From contig NZ_FNTD01000004.1 in the NCBI RefSeq assembly GCF_900104815.1, forward strand, positions 372,001 through 436,000: a DNA stretch of 64,000 nt, read 5' to 3'. The translations under genes and the position numbers were made by a program. Shown one piece after another: positions 8,999 through 17,450 of the stretch. Below the pieces are notes generated by a model. It was not told the DNA's origin. It saw only the letters and a list, made by a program, of their open reading frames with translations, and made no database searches. Source of the DNA: Streptomyces misionensis. Lineage in GTDB: Bacteria > Actinomycetota > Actinomycetes > Streptomycetales > Streptomycetaceae. The stretch's first letter is position 1; each line of letters begins with the position of its first letter.

Positions 8999-9883
8999 TC
9001 AGTCCGACGGTACCTTCAGCCGGTCCCAGCTGGTCCGGCCCGGGATGCCGTCCGCGTCCTTGCCCCGGTAGCCGAGTTTCTGCTGCCAGGCCGCGTAGGA
9101 CTTGCGGTCGGCTTCGGTCCACTCGGGGTTCGGGCCCTTCTCGTAGCGGCCGCAGCCCTCGGCGACCAGGCGGCGGCCCATGGCGGTGATCAGGGGGGAC
9201 TTTTGCCCGATGTGGAAGAAGCCGGAGCCCGGGAAGGGCGCGTACTTGGGCTTGGGCCCGGGCTTGGGGTCGCCCGGCCCCTTGCCGCCCTTACTCGCGA
9301 GCCGGCCGGCGATGCGCGCCCGCATGCCGTCCATGGTGAAGCCCCGCGGGTCCTGCTTGCCGGGCTGCCACTCCTTGTGGCCGATGACCGAGCGCTCCGA
9401 CCACCCGTGGTGCCGGCAGATCGCGGCGGCCACCTTCTCGATGGCCTCCTTCTGCGCCTCGGGCCAAGGGTCCTTGCCGTCCCCGAGGTTGACGCACTCG
9501 AAGCCGTAGAAGTGCCGGTTGCCGTCGACGTCGGCCTGGTTGTCCTGCGGCAGCTTCGACTCGTTGACGACCGCCCGCAGCACGTCGCCGTCACCGAGCC
9601 CGGCGTGGTTGGCGCGGCCGTTGCCGACGAGGTGGACGTGGCCCTCCTTGTCGATGACCCCGTGGCAGAGCGGGCCCGGCAGGCCGGAGTAGCCGTCGTA
9701 GCAGATGTTCACGGAGTTCTCGGTGCCCGAGGTGACGGTGTGGTGGATCATCACGCCGTTCACCGGGCCCCAGGGCCCCTTGGTGTTGCGGTTGTGGTGG
9801 CGCCAGTCGCGCACCTCGTGGACCGTCAGGCCTTCCGCGCGCAGGACCTCCAGCAGCTTGGCCGCGCTCATCGGCTGCGCCAT
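8999..9883 (-). CDS. N-acetylmuramoyl-L-alanine amidase (Amidase_2) with C-terminal peptidoglycan-binding domain, CIS-associated
   Basis: A 294-residue endolysin-like protein. Amidase_2 domain at about 30-190: zinc ligand in GVMIHHTVTSG, substrate-groove CHGVIDKEGHVHLVGNGRANHAGLGD, and second zinc ligand region in VIGHKEWQPGKQDP. After a Pro/Lys/Gly linker, the last 80 residues are the Streptomyces peptidoglycan-binding repeat (WTEADRKSYAAWQQKLGYRGKDADGIPGRTSWDRLKVP). No signal peptide or membrane segment, so it is made in the cytoplasm. Its ATG overlaps the previous stop (TGATG), making it the last gene of the CIS operon. It may be a CIS-delivered or particle-associated murein hydrolase, or act when the cell lyses (inference). 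Confidence 0.9.
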   Translation of the reverse strand: MAQPMSAAKLLEVLRAEGLTVHEVRDWRHHNRNTKGPWGPVNGVMIHHTVTSGTENSVNICYDGYSGLPGPLCHGVIDKEGHVHLVGNGRANHAGLGDGDVLRAVVNESKLPQDNQADVDGNRHFYGFECVNLGDGKDPWPEAQKEAIEKVAAAICRHHGWSERSVIGHKEWQPGKQDPRGFTMDGMRARIAGRLASKGGKGPGDPKPGPKPKYAPFPGSGFFHIGQKSPLITAMGRRLVAEGCGRYEKGPNPEWTEADRKSYAAWQQKLGYRGKDADGIPGRTSWDRLKVPSD

Positions 9884-11433
9884 CACTCGTCTCCTTCCGC
9901 GGCGGCCTCCGCCGCCGCCGTGGTCTGGGAACGACTCTCGGCGGGGCCGGCCTCGGCGGCCCGCTCCTCCTGCGCGGCCCGGGCCTCGGCGTCCAGGGCC
10001 GCCCGGTCGGCCGGGGGGATGTCCGCGGCGAGCGCGCCGAAGGCCCGGCGCAGGTCGGCGGTGCTGCCCTCGCCGGTGACCAGCGCCAGCGGGGCGACGT
10101 GCCGCACGATGCCCGCCGGGGGCTTCAGCAGCGGGCGGCGGGCGGCGTCCGTGTCCCACTCGACGCCTCCGGTGGCGGTGCGGGCGGGGATCAGCCAGTG
10201 GTCGCCGGTGCGGTAGGAGCCGTTCTTGGCGAAGTAGACCTCGACGCCGTCCTCCAGCGGCAGCCACTCCCCCTCGGCGAGCGGCACGGCGCCGCCCTTC
10301 AGAGCGTTCGTACGGCCCTTGCGCCGGGGCCCTTCGCGGTGGTCCCAGCGGCGCAGGAACGGGTGCAGGTGCGGCAGGCGCCCGACGCGCGGGTCGGGCT
10401 CGGCGGAGAGCCGGACGCGGCAGCCGGGCAGGTCCAGTTCCTCGACCCGCAGCAGGGGCAGCGCCTCCAGCCGGGAGGCGTACGCGGTGTCGGTGAACTC
10501 GACGTGGTCACCGACCTCCAGATCGAGCTTGGAGTCCAGGCCCAGCGTCGCCAACCGGACCCAGGTGCCCTCGAGTTCGTCCACCGGGAAGACGACCGAG
10601 CCGTTCTCCCGGGACCACTTGAAGGTGGCGTCGGCCGCCTCGCCGCCCGCGTGGATCTCCACCCGGTACAGCTGGTTCTCCGGGCCCCGGTAGCGGGCGT
10701 CGGGGCGGACCAGGCAGGGGTCCTCGTCGGCGTGCTCGGGCCGCTCGCTGCGGGCGGCGAGCCGGGCGGAGGGCGCCGCCTGGGCCTCGGCCCACTTCTC
10801 GAAGGCGTCGCGGACGGCTCCCGGGGACGGTTCGGCGTCCTCGATGTCCAGCGCGGACAGAGGCAGCGGCAGCACCTGCCAGACGACCTTGGCGCGGGCC
10901 GCGGTGTCGGGCAGCGCCGCGCCGAGGGCGACCTCGCGCAGCGCCGGGTCCTCGGCCGCCGAGACCGCCCGCTCCCACACCAGGAGGTAGACGAGGAAGG
11001 GCGACCGGGCGGGCGAGGGCAGCCGGTCGCCGGGCCGCTCGGGGTCGCGGAACCCGTCCGGCTGGTTCCAGTAGTCCCAGAAGGCGTCCGCCCCGGCGGG
11101 CTGCTGCTCCTCGGTGTCCTCGTCCGGTACGGGGACGCCGGGTGAGGGGCGGTCCGCGTCGCACAGGATGCCGTCCACGTAGTAGCGGCCGCCGTGGATG
11201 TACAGGGTGTCGGTGTCGTGCTTGCCGCCCACGTACTCGATGCGGAAGCCGCAGTCGCTCGCGGGTCCGCCGTGCCGGCCGACGAGGTCGGCGGCGAGGG
11301 TGCGGGCGTGGTGGAGCTGGATCGCGGTCTGTTCGTTGAGGTCGGCGTCCATCTGGACACGGCCCTGCTGGGCGAGGACCGCGGAGTAGTGCCGCTCCGG
11401 GCGGAAGGTGGCGCGGGAGAGGTCGGCGTGCAT
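9883..11433 (-). CDS. DUF6519-type CIS tail protein
   Basis: About 516 residues. Starts MHADLSRATFRPERHYSAVLAQQGRVQMDADLNEQ, which I recognise as the N-terminus of the DUF6519 family that accompanies actinobacterial CIS baseplate genes. Mixed beta-rich body with IHGGRYYVDGILC and YRVEIHAGGEAADATFKWSRENGSVVFPV; the C-terminal 70 residues are Ala/Glu-rich and probably coiled or disordered. ATG at 11433 matches the conserved start; the frame is open to 11484 without support. Role unproven: position after the beta-helix protein and family context suggest an outer baseplate or tail-tip/fibre-like part. Confidence 0.72.
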   Translation of the reverse strand: MHADLSRATFRPERHYSAVLAQQGRVQMDADLNEQTAIQLHHARTLAADLVGRHGGPASDCGFRIEYVGGKHDTDTLYIHGGRYYVDGILCDADRPSPGVPVPDEDTEEQQPAGADAFWDYWNQPDGFRDPERPGDRLPSPARSPFLVYLLVWERAVSAAEDPALREVALGAALPDTAARAKVVWQVLPLPLSALDIEDAEPSPGAVRDAFEKWAEAQAAPSARLAARSERPEHADEDPCLVRPDARYRGPENQLYRVEIHAGGEAADATFKWSRENGSVVFPVDELEGTWVRLATLGLDSKLDLEVGDHVEFTDTAYASRLEALPLLRVEELDLPGCRVRLSAEPDPRVGRLPHLHPFLRRWDHREGPRRKGRTNALKGGAVPLAEGEWLPLEDGVEVYFAKNGSYRTGDHWLIPARTATGGVEWDTDAARRPLLKPPAGIVRHVAPLALVTGEGSTADLRRAFGALAADIPPADRAALDAEARAAQEERAAEAGPAESRSQTTAAAEAAAEGDE

Positions 11434-11487
11434 GAAGGGGGTCCCCCTGGTTCGGAAGTCTGCGGGTGGGTCGTACGGCGGCACCGC

Positions 11488-13647
11488 TCACGTCACGAAG
11501 AAGATCCCGGCGTCCGCGATCGCGGGTGTGTACTCGGCGAGCCGCGCCCTGAGTCCGTCCTCCCGCTGGGGGCGGTACAGGTCGTGGAACGCGCCGAGTT
11601 CACCGCCGTCGTCGGCGCCGCGCCGGATCTCCTCGGGTCCCCGGTCGGCCAACTGGCCGTACCAGGGAGTGCCGTAGCGTTTTGCTGCGAACAACGGCCG
11701 TACGCGTTGCGCGTTCTCGAGGCCGGCGAGGTCGGGCTGGCAGCGGTGGCGGCGCGGGGTGCGCGAGCCGGGCGGCACATGGCAGTGGCGCAGGCAGCCG
11801 ATGCCGCGCCGGGCCACGCGCAGCCGGCCGGTGAACACGGAGTTCTCGGCGAATTCGACGGCGTGCGTGTGGACTTCACCGATGACGGTGGTGCGGCGCA
11901 GGTGGAGTACGGCGTGCGCGTGGCGGCAGTCGGGGGCGGACAGGGCCGCGCGGTCGTCGCCGGTGGCGTCCAGGATGCTGTCGCGCAGACGGATGTCGAG
12001 GGGGTCCTCGCTCACCTCGTCGCCGATGACCTCGATGGTGCCGAGGATGCTGTGCTCGATCCGCAGGCAGGCGGTGGTGCGTTCGAGGACGATGCTGGGT
12101 TCGTCGGGCGAGTGCGGCGCGCACTCGGGCTCCAGCGACCAGCCGGGCACCAGCGTGGAGTGCCGGACGACGACGGACCCGACGGGCCCGGTGACGTTGA
12201 TGCCGCGCCCGGCGACGAGGAGGCCGTCCAGGACGACGCGCGGCCGTTCGTGCGCGGCGCAATCGGCGTGCACGGCGCGGATGTTGAGGGCGTCGGGGCG
12301 GTTGCTGTACCAGTCGAGGAGCCGGATCACCGGCCGGGTGCCTTCGGCGGCACGCAGTTCGAGGCGGTCGCCGGGGTCGAGGTCGAAGTCCAGCTGCTCC
12401 TGGTAGGCGCCGCTGTGGGTGATCTCGATGATGCCGGTCCGTCCGGGACTGCGGTCGTCCTGCCAGGCCCGGTAGGCGTCCATGATCCGCCGGTACGGCC
12501 CGCCGGGTCCGACCCGGTAGAGGTCGGCGTCGGGGCGGGGCCCGCGGTCGGGACGCTCGTACTCGCCGCCGCCCATGTCGGCGGCGAAGGCGTGGTGGTA
12601 GTCGACCCAGACGCCCTGGCGCGGCGCGCGGCGCGCGCCGAACGCGATCCGGCCCAGCTCCGGGTCGACGGCGATCTGCCCGCGCCCGGGCCGGTAGCGC
12701 CAGTCCGACAGGTCGGCGACGACGATGTCGCCGGGCGGTACGGGCCGGTCCTCGCCGTCGCGCCGGATGCACAGGCTCTTGCCGGGTCCGTAGTAGTCGG
12801 CGAGCCGGTCGTGCAGCAGCCGGCGGGTGATGAACGCGGGCACGTTGTCCACGGCGGCGAGATGGGCGGGCGAGGGTTCGGGCACCGGGCGGGTCAGCAG
12901 CGGGGTGTCGTTGCCGAGGATGGAGAAGGTGTAGAGGTTGCGGGCGCGGTCGACGCAGTAGGCCGGGGACGCGGTGAGCGCGTACGGCTTGAGCCGCCAG
13001 ACGAAGAGACCGACCCCGGCCGGCGTGCGCCCGCCCTGCCTCCTCGCCGAGTCGGCGCGGCGTACGTCGGCGGTGCGGGAGGTGGTGTCGAAGGGGCCGC
13101 CCGCGAGGGCGAGCGCCGAGCCGTCCCTCAGGTCGAGCAGTCGGCCGCGCTCGCCGCGCCGGCCGGAGACGCCCAGCCTGACCGGCTGGGTGTGGGCCAC
13201 GTGCCGGGACAGTTCGACGGCGCGGGCGGGCCAGTCGGCGACCCGCTCGGAGAGTTCCTCCAGCAGGTGCAGGGTGCCCTTGCGGCGCCGCTGGGCGACC
13301 GTGGCGGCCACGTCCCGGCGGGGGGCGACGGCCTCGGCCAGCGCCGCCCGGCCGCCGTCGTGCAGGCCGGTGGTGAGGACGCGCTCGTAGCCGGGGAGGG
13401 TGCGGTAGCCGACGAGGTCGCCGAGGTAGGGCAGCACCCAGGGTGCGGCGGTCTCCACGAACAGGTCCTCGTAACCCTGGTGCACGCCGTCGCGGACCCG
13501 GTCCAGTTGCTCGCCGACCACCGCGAGCAGGGCGCGCAGCGGTTCGCCCTCCTCGGTGTCGCGCAACCGGTGGACGCGGGGCAGCAGTTCGGCGAGCCCG
13601 TCGGGGTGCCGGTCGGCCGGCGTGCGCGCTTCGGCGTCGGGGGACAT
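11488..13647 (-). CDS. CIS tail protein: phage tail protein I-like N-terminus plus right-handed beta-helix
   Basis: A 719-residue protein. The N-terminal 150 residues (LLPRVHRLRDTEEGEPLRALLAVVGEQLDRV and YEDLFVETAAPWVLPYLGDLVG) resemble baseplate wedge/tail protein I domains. Residues about 480-640 show short repeating strands ending in small residues (VVLDGLLVAGRGINVTG, SVVVRHSTLVPGWSL, LRIEHSILGTIEVIG, IRLRDSILDATG), the pattern of a parallel beta-helix as in phage tailspikes. Start ATG overlaps the preceding stop by one base. A fibre or spike-like role at the baseplate periphery is inferred. Confidence 0.75.
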   Translation of the reverse strand: MSPDAEARTPADRHPDGLAELLPRVHRLRDTEEGEPLRALLAVVGEQLDRVRDGVHQGYEDLFVETAAPWVLPYLGDLVGYRTLPGYERVLTTGLHDGGRAALAEAVAPRRDVAATVAQRRRKGTLHLLEELSERVADWPARAVELSRHVAHTQPVRLGVSGRRGERGRLLDLRDGSALALAGGPFDTTSRTADVRRADSARRQGGRTPAGVGLFVWRLKPYALTASPAYCVDRARNLYTFSILGNDTPLLTRPVPEPSPAHLAAVDNVPAFITRRLLHDRLADYYGPGKSLCIRRDGEDRPVPPGDIVVADLSDWRYRPGRGQIAVDPELGRIAFGARRAPRQGVWVDYHHAFAADMGGGEYERPDRGPRPDADLYRVGPGGPYRRIMDAYRAWQDDRSPGRTGIIEITHSGAYQEQLDFDLDPGDRLELRAAEGTRPVIRLLDWYSNRPDALNIRAVHADCAAHERPRVVLDGLLVAGRGINVTGPVGSVVVRHSTLVPGWSLEPECAPHSPDEPSIVLERTTACLRIEHSILGTIEVIGDEVSEDPLDIRLRDSILDATGDDRAALSAPDCRHAHAVLHLRRTTVIGEVHTHAVEFAENSVFTGRLRVARRGIGCLRHCHVPPGSRTPRRHRCQPDLAGLENAQRVRPLFAAKRYGTPWYGQLADRGPEEIRRGADDGGELGAFHDLYRPQREDGLRARLAEYTPAIADAGIFFVT

Positions 13648-16600
13648 CACTTGACCTCCGTGAGAGTCAGGGTGTCCGCGGCCCGCGCCGACAGCATGGC
13701 GAGCTGGGCCGGGCGGATGCCTCGGAAGACGACCACCGTCCGGCCCCTGGCCAGGCGCCGGGTGTCGGTGATGTCCGGGTTGAGGCGCAGCAGCCGGTCG
13801 AGCGGGATGCCGTGGCGGGCGCAGACCGACGACAGGGTCTCGCCGCCCGCGTCGCGGACCGTGTAGGTCTGCTCGTCGTAGGCCGCCGGGTGCGCGGGGA
13901 CCGATGTCCGCGGGGTGCCGGGGCCGGCGAGCAGCGCGGCGAGCCGGTCCGGGGTGGCGGAGGCGGGCACGCCCGTGAAGACGTCGACGTCCACGTACTC
14001 GACACCGGGCACGGAGTGGGCGGTGGCGAGCACCTCCGAGAGCCGGGCGGGCCGGCCCAGCTCCCGCCCCTCGTAGCCGAGGCGGAGCAACAGCGCCTTG
14101 CGCAGCCGGGGTTCGACGGTCTCCCAGGCGTGGTCCGGGGCGAGTTTCACCCTGGCCGCGATCAGCAGCAGGACGAGTTCGCGCGCGTCCACCCGGACCG
14201 GCAGGCCGGGATCGCCGTACGCGGTCAGTGCGCCGCGCAGCGGCCGGAGGTTGTCGTCGGCGAGCGGCACGTCGTCGGTGCCGGCGACCGTCACATGGAG
14301 CACGCGCCGCCGTCCGTCGAAGAGTTCCCGGGCGGCGGCCCGGCCGATGCCGGCGCGGGAGCGGGCGAAGTCCTCGTAGTCGGCCGGGGAGACCAGCCGG
14401 TCCAGGGCGGAGACGGCGAGCGGGATCGTACGGCGGGTCAGGCCCGGTCCGTCCGCGTCCGAACCGCCGGTCGCGGGGCGCGGGTTGGTGACCGCGGTGA
14501 CGCCGAGGGGGCGGGTGAGCGGCTGGGTGATCCGCTCGGCGGGGACGTCGGCGGCCTTGCCGGTGCCGAAGCGGTAGCGGGCGCGGACGTTCTCGTGCCC
14601 GCCGGGCAGCCGGGCGCCGTGCACGCCGTCGCCGAAGGTCACGGTGGTGCGGCCGTCGGAGTTCGTGCCGGTGATGTAGACGCGCTCGGTGGGGCCGCGT
14701 CCGGCGAGGCTGTCGACCTCGTGCCAGAGCACACCGTCCACGCGGATCTCCAGGACCGGGCTGGCGCCGAGGGGGTTGTCGGCGGCGAGCCAGGTCAGCG
14801 GGGACTGCCACAGGGCGAAGGTCTGGTTGACGCGGTCGGAGTCGCCGCTGCCGATGGCCTCTTCGCGGCTCTCGCCGTGGGTGGCCTCGACGACGTTGCC
14901 GAGGACGCGCACGCTCGACCGGCGGTAGCGGTGGACCAGGTTCGCGGTGAGGGTGAGGCGGGTGTGCACGTGGTCGCCGGGGAGGGCGGGGTCGACGGCC
15001 GGGTCGGCGGCGGCGATGGTGACCACCTCGCTCGCGGTGACCCCGCTCGCGCCGGGTACGTCGGTGCGTTCGCCGCTCACGACGAGGGTGCGGCCGGGGC
15101 GCAGTCCGTCGTACAGCTCGGCGAGTTCGATCTCGTTGCCGTGCACGTCCTCGCCGAGCGGCTCGTCGGCCGGGCGCAGCGGTTCGCCCGCCGCGTGCAC
15201 GGTGGTGTCGCGGATGTGGGAGAGCAGCACGTCGAACTCGTCCAGCCAGGGGTCGGCCAGGGTGAGTTCGGTGCCGCGGCCGGTGATGCCGTAGTTGCTG
15301 TACGCCGCCGTCCGGACCGCCGTCACCTGGGTGGTGACGAGGGCGAGCGCGGCGTCGCCGGGGACGCCCGTGCCCTTGGCCGGGCGCTCGATCGCCACCC
15401 AGCCGCCGACGGTGATGCCGTCCTGGACGCTGTCCAGTTGCAGGATGCGGCGGTTGAGGGGCGCGGGCTTGCTCGCGATGACGATCTCGACGTTCGGTTC
15501 GGTGCTGCCGACCGTGTAGGCGGCGCTCACCTGGTACTCGCCGTGGGTGAACTGCCGGTTGCCACCGGGCTTCAGGGAGAACTGCTCGGCGGTGCCGTCG
15601 GTCAGGGCGATGTGCACGGTGCCGTCGTCCTCGGGCCGGGAGACGAACAGGCTGCCCTCGGGCAGGCCGGGGTGCAGGCGGGCGGTGACGCCGGGTTCCT
15701 CGGCGGCGGCCGGGCGGCGGGTCAGCCAGCTCGGCTCGTGGTCGCGGGCGGCGCGGGTGGACAGGTCCACCTGGCCGGGTCCCAGGGTGAAGGTGACCGG
15801 CTGGGTGGCGGGCAGGTTCTCGGCGCGCTGGTCGGAGCTGCTGCCCTCGACGTACTGGAACTCGGCGCGGACGGGCGTCCTGCCCGCGGGGTCGTACACC
15901 ACGCGCATGCTCGCCAGCGCGGCGCCGGCCAGCGGCCAGTCGGCGGTGCGGATGACGCGGCCGCGGGCGTCCTGGACCGGCTTGAGGGGGGCGTTCGCGC
16001 CGAACGGGGCGGCGGTGACACGCATCGCGAGCAGGGCGCGCAGCAGCGGGCCGGGGGCCGCGCCGGTGGCGGTGCGCCAGGCCGGGTAGAGGCCGGCCAG
16101 GCCCGGATCGAGCGCGGTCAGCAGCCGGGCGGGGTCGGTGCCGGGGCGGCGGGTGCGGGGCCCCTGCCGGGGCGCGGGGGCCGCGGTGCGCAGGGCGGGC
16201 AGGACGGTGTCCAGGGCGCGGAGGGCGGCTTCGCGGGGGTCGGGCCGGGCCGGATGGCCGCCGGGCCGGGGCTGGGCGGGGGCGCTCGCCCGCGCCCGCG
16301 GGGCGCCGCCGTCCCGCGCGGCAGGGCCGTCCGCGGCGGGGACGGGCTGGGCGGGAGCCAGTGCCAGGGCGCGTCCGGCCAGTTCCGTCAGTACCGCCTC
16401 CAGTTGCTCGAACCAGGCCGCGACGTCCTCGTACGGCTCCGCCAGGACCTCGGCCTCGCGCAGGCGGGCCACCGGCTCGCCGAGCCGGCCGGCGAGCTTC
16501 TCCGGGGTGTCGACGGTGTCGAGGTCGGTGCGCAGCGGGGCGAGGACCTGGTCGTCGAAGTCCTCGATCAGACGGCTGACCGGCCGCGGGTTGGGGACCT

Positions 16601-17450
16601 CCGGGGTCGGCGGCTCGTCGCCGGGTTCGCCGGGGGCCGCGGGCTCGGCGGTCCAGCGTCGTACCTCGTCCACCAGCTCCTTGAGCGTGGGCGGGGCCGA
16701 CTGGGGCAGGGTGAGCGCGGTGACCCCTTCCGCGCGGTCGACGCGGACGCCCGCGATCGACAGCAACGTGCGCACACCGCCCGCCTGTTCACCGAAGACG
16801 AAGAGGAGCCGGTCACCTGTGCGCAGGGAGTCGGCCGTGCCCTCCACGAACAGTTCGGGGCGGCGGGCGAGGTCGTCGGGGGTGACGAGGGAGGGCCGGC
16901 GGCGCCGTACCGTCAGTTCGTTCCAGTCCCAGCGGGCGGTGAGGTCCCGGGAGGTCTCGAAGGTCAGCGACTGCTCGTCGGCGGAGGCGGGCACGCTGTG
17001 GCTGCGGGCGCCGCGCGGGATCGGCACCGCCAGGGTCTCGGCGCGCGGGTCGCGTTCCAGGGTGTACGCCAGATGGGTGGTGGCGGCGACTCCGGGGCGC
17101 GGCCGGTGTCCGACGAGCCGGCCCAGCAGGACCAGGGAGCGGTGCTCGGAGGCGGTGCGCAGGTAGGCCTCGTCGGCGATCCGCTCGGAGTGGAAGGTGA
17201 GCAGGTCGCCGAGGACGGCGGCGGCGTCGAGGAGTCCCACGGCCGGGTCGTCGGGGGTGCGTACGGTGAGCCCGGCGAGCGCCGGGTACGCGGGTGAGGC
17301 GAGCCGGTCGAGGAGGGCGGCGAGGAAGGTGCCGTACTCGCCGACGCGGTAGTCGAGGGCGGTGCGGCCGGGCGGGTTGTGCAGGGGGGCGGGGGCGAGG
17401 CGCTCGTCGTGGCCGCCGCACGCACCGCCGCAGCAGCAGGACCGGCTCAT
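13647..17450 (-). CDS. large baseplate assembly protein with C-terminal LysM (Pvc12/gp7-like, TIGR02243 type)
   Basis: A 1267-residue protein of the putative baseplate assembly family found in CIS clusters. Near residues 28-130: TALDYRVGEYGTFLAALLDRL and VGLLDAAAVLGDLLTFHSERIADEAYLRTASEHRS, the conserved start of this family; the central part has baseplate J-like GDGVHGARLPGGHENVRARYRFGTG and a later SPADYEDFARSRAGIGRAAA. The last 70 residues form a LysM-like fold (YTVRDAGGETLSSVCARHGIPLDRLLRLNP). Odd: the first residues MSRSCCCGGACGGH pack four cysteines and a histidine. Overlaps its upstream neighbour as ATGA. Confidence 0.88.
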   Translation of the reverse strand: MSRSCCCGGACGGHDERLAPAPLHNPPGRTALDYRVGEYGTFLAALLDRLASPAYPALAGLTVRTPDDPAVGLLDAAAVLGDLLTFHSERIADEAYLRTASEHRSLVLLGRLVGHRPRPGVAATTHLAYTLERDPRAETLAVPIPRGARSHSVPASADEQSLTFETSRDLTARWDWNELTVRRRRPSLVTPDDLARRPELFVEGTADSLRTGDRLLFVFGEQAGGVRTLLSIAGVRVDRAEGVTALTLPQSAPPTLKELVDEVRRWTAEPAAPGEPGDEPPTPEVPNPRPVSRLIEDFDDQVLAPLRTDLDTVDTPEKLAGRLGEPVARLREAEVLAEPYEDVAAWFEQLEAVLTELAGRALALAPAQPVPAADGPAARDGGAPRARASAPAQPRPGGHPARPDPREAALRALDTVLPALRTAAPAPRQGPRTRRPGTDPARLLTALDPGLAGLYPAWRTATGAAPGPLLRALLAMRVTAAPFGANAPLKPVQDARGRVIRTADWPLAGAALASMRVVYDPAGRTPVRAEFQYVEGSSSDQRAENLPATQPVTFTLGPGQVDLSTRAARDHEPSWLTRRPAAAEEPGVTARLHPGLPEGSLFVSRPEDDGTVHIALTDGTAEQFSLKPGGNRQFTHGEYQVSAAYTVGSTEPNVEIVIASKPAPLNRRILQLDSVQDGITVGGWVAIERPAKGTGVPGDAALALVTTQVTAVRTAAYSNYGITGRGTELTLADPWLDEFDVLLSHIRDTTVHAAGEPLRPADEPLGEDVHGNEIELAELYDGLRPGRTLVVSGERTDVPGASGVTASEVVTIAAADPAVDPALPGDHVHTRLTLTANLVHRYRRSSVRVLGNVVEATHGESREEAIGSGDSDRVNQTFALWQSPLTWLAADNPLGASPVLEIRVDGVLWHEVDSLAGRGPTERVYITGTNSDGRTTVTFGDGVHGARLPGGHENVRARYRFGTGKAADVPAERITQPLTRPLGVTAVTNPRPATGGSDADGPGLTRRTIPLAVSALDRLVSPADYEDFARSRAGIGRAAARELFDGRRRVLHVTVAGTDDVPLADDNLRPLRGALTAYGDPGLPVRVDARELVLLLIAARVKLAPDHAWETVEPRLRKALLLRLGYEGRELGRPARLSEVLATAHSVPGVEYVDVDVFTGVPASATPDRLAALLAGPGTPRTSVPAHPAAYDEQTYTVRDAGGETLSSVCARHGIPLDRLLRLNPDITDTRRLARGRTVVVFRGIRPAQLAMLSARAADTLTLTEVK

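Noticed and set aside
11194..17297. Long plus-strand open frames (about 890 and 1284 codons)
   Set aside because: They mirror the baseplate genes on the minus strand. Their Gly/Arg/Val-rich sequences lack any recognisable motif.
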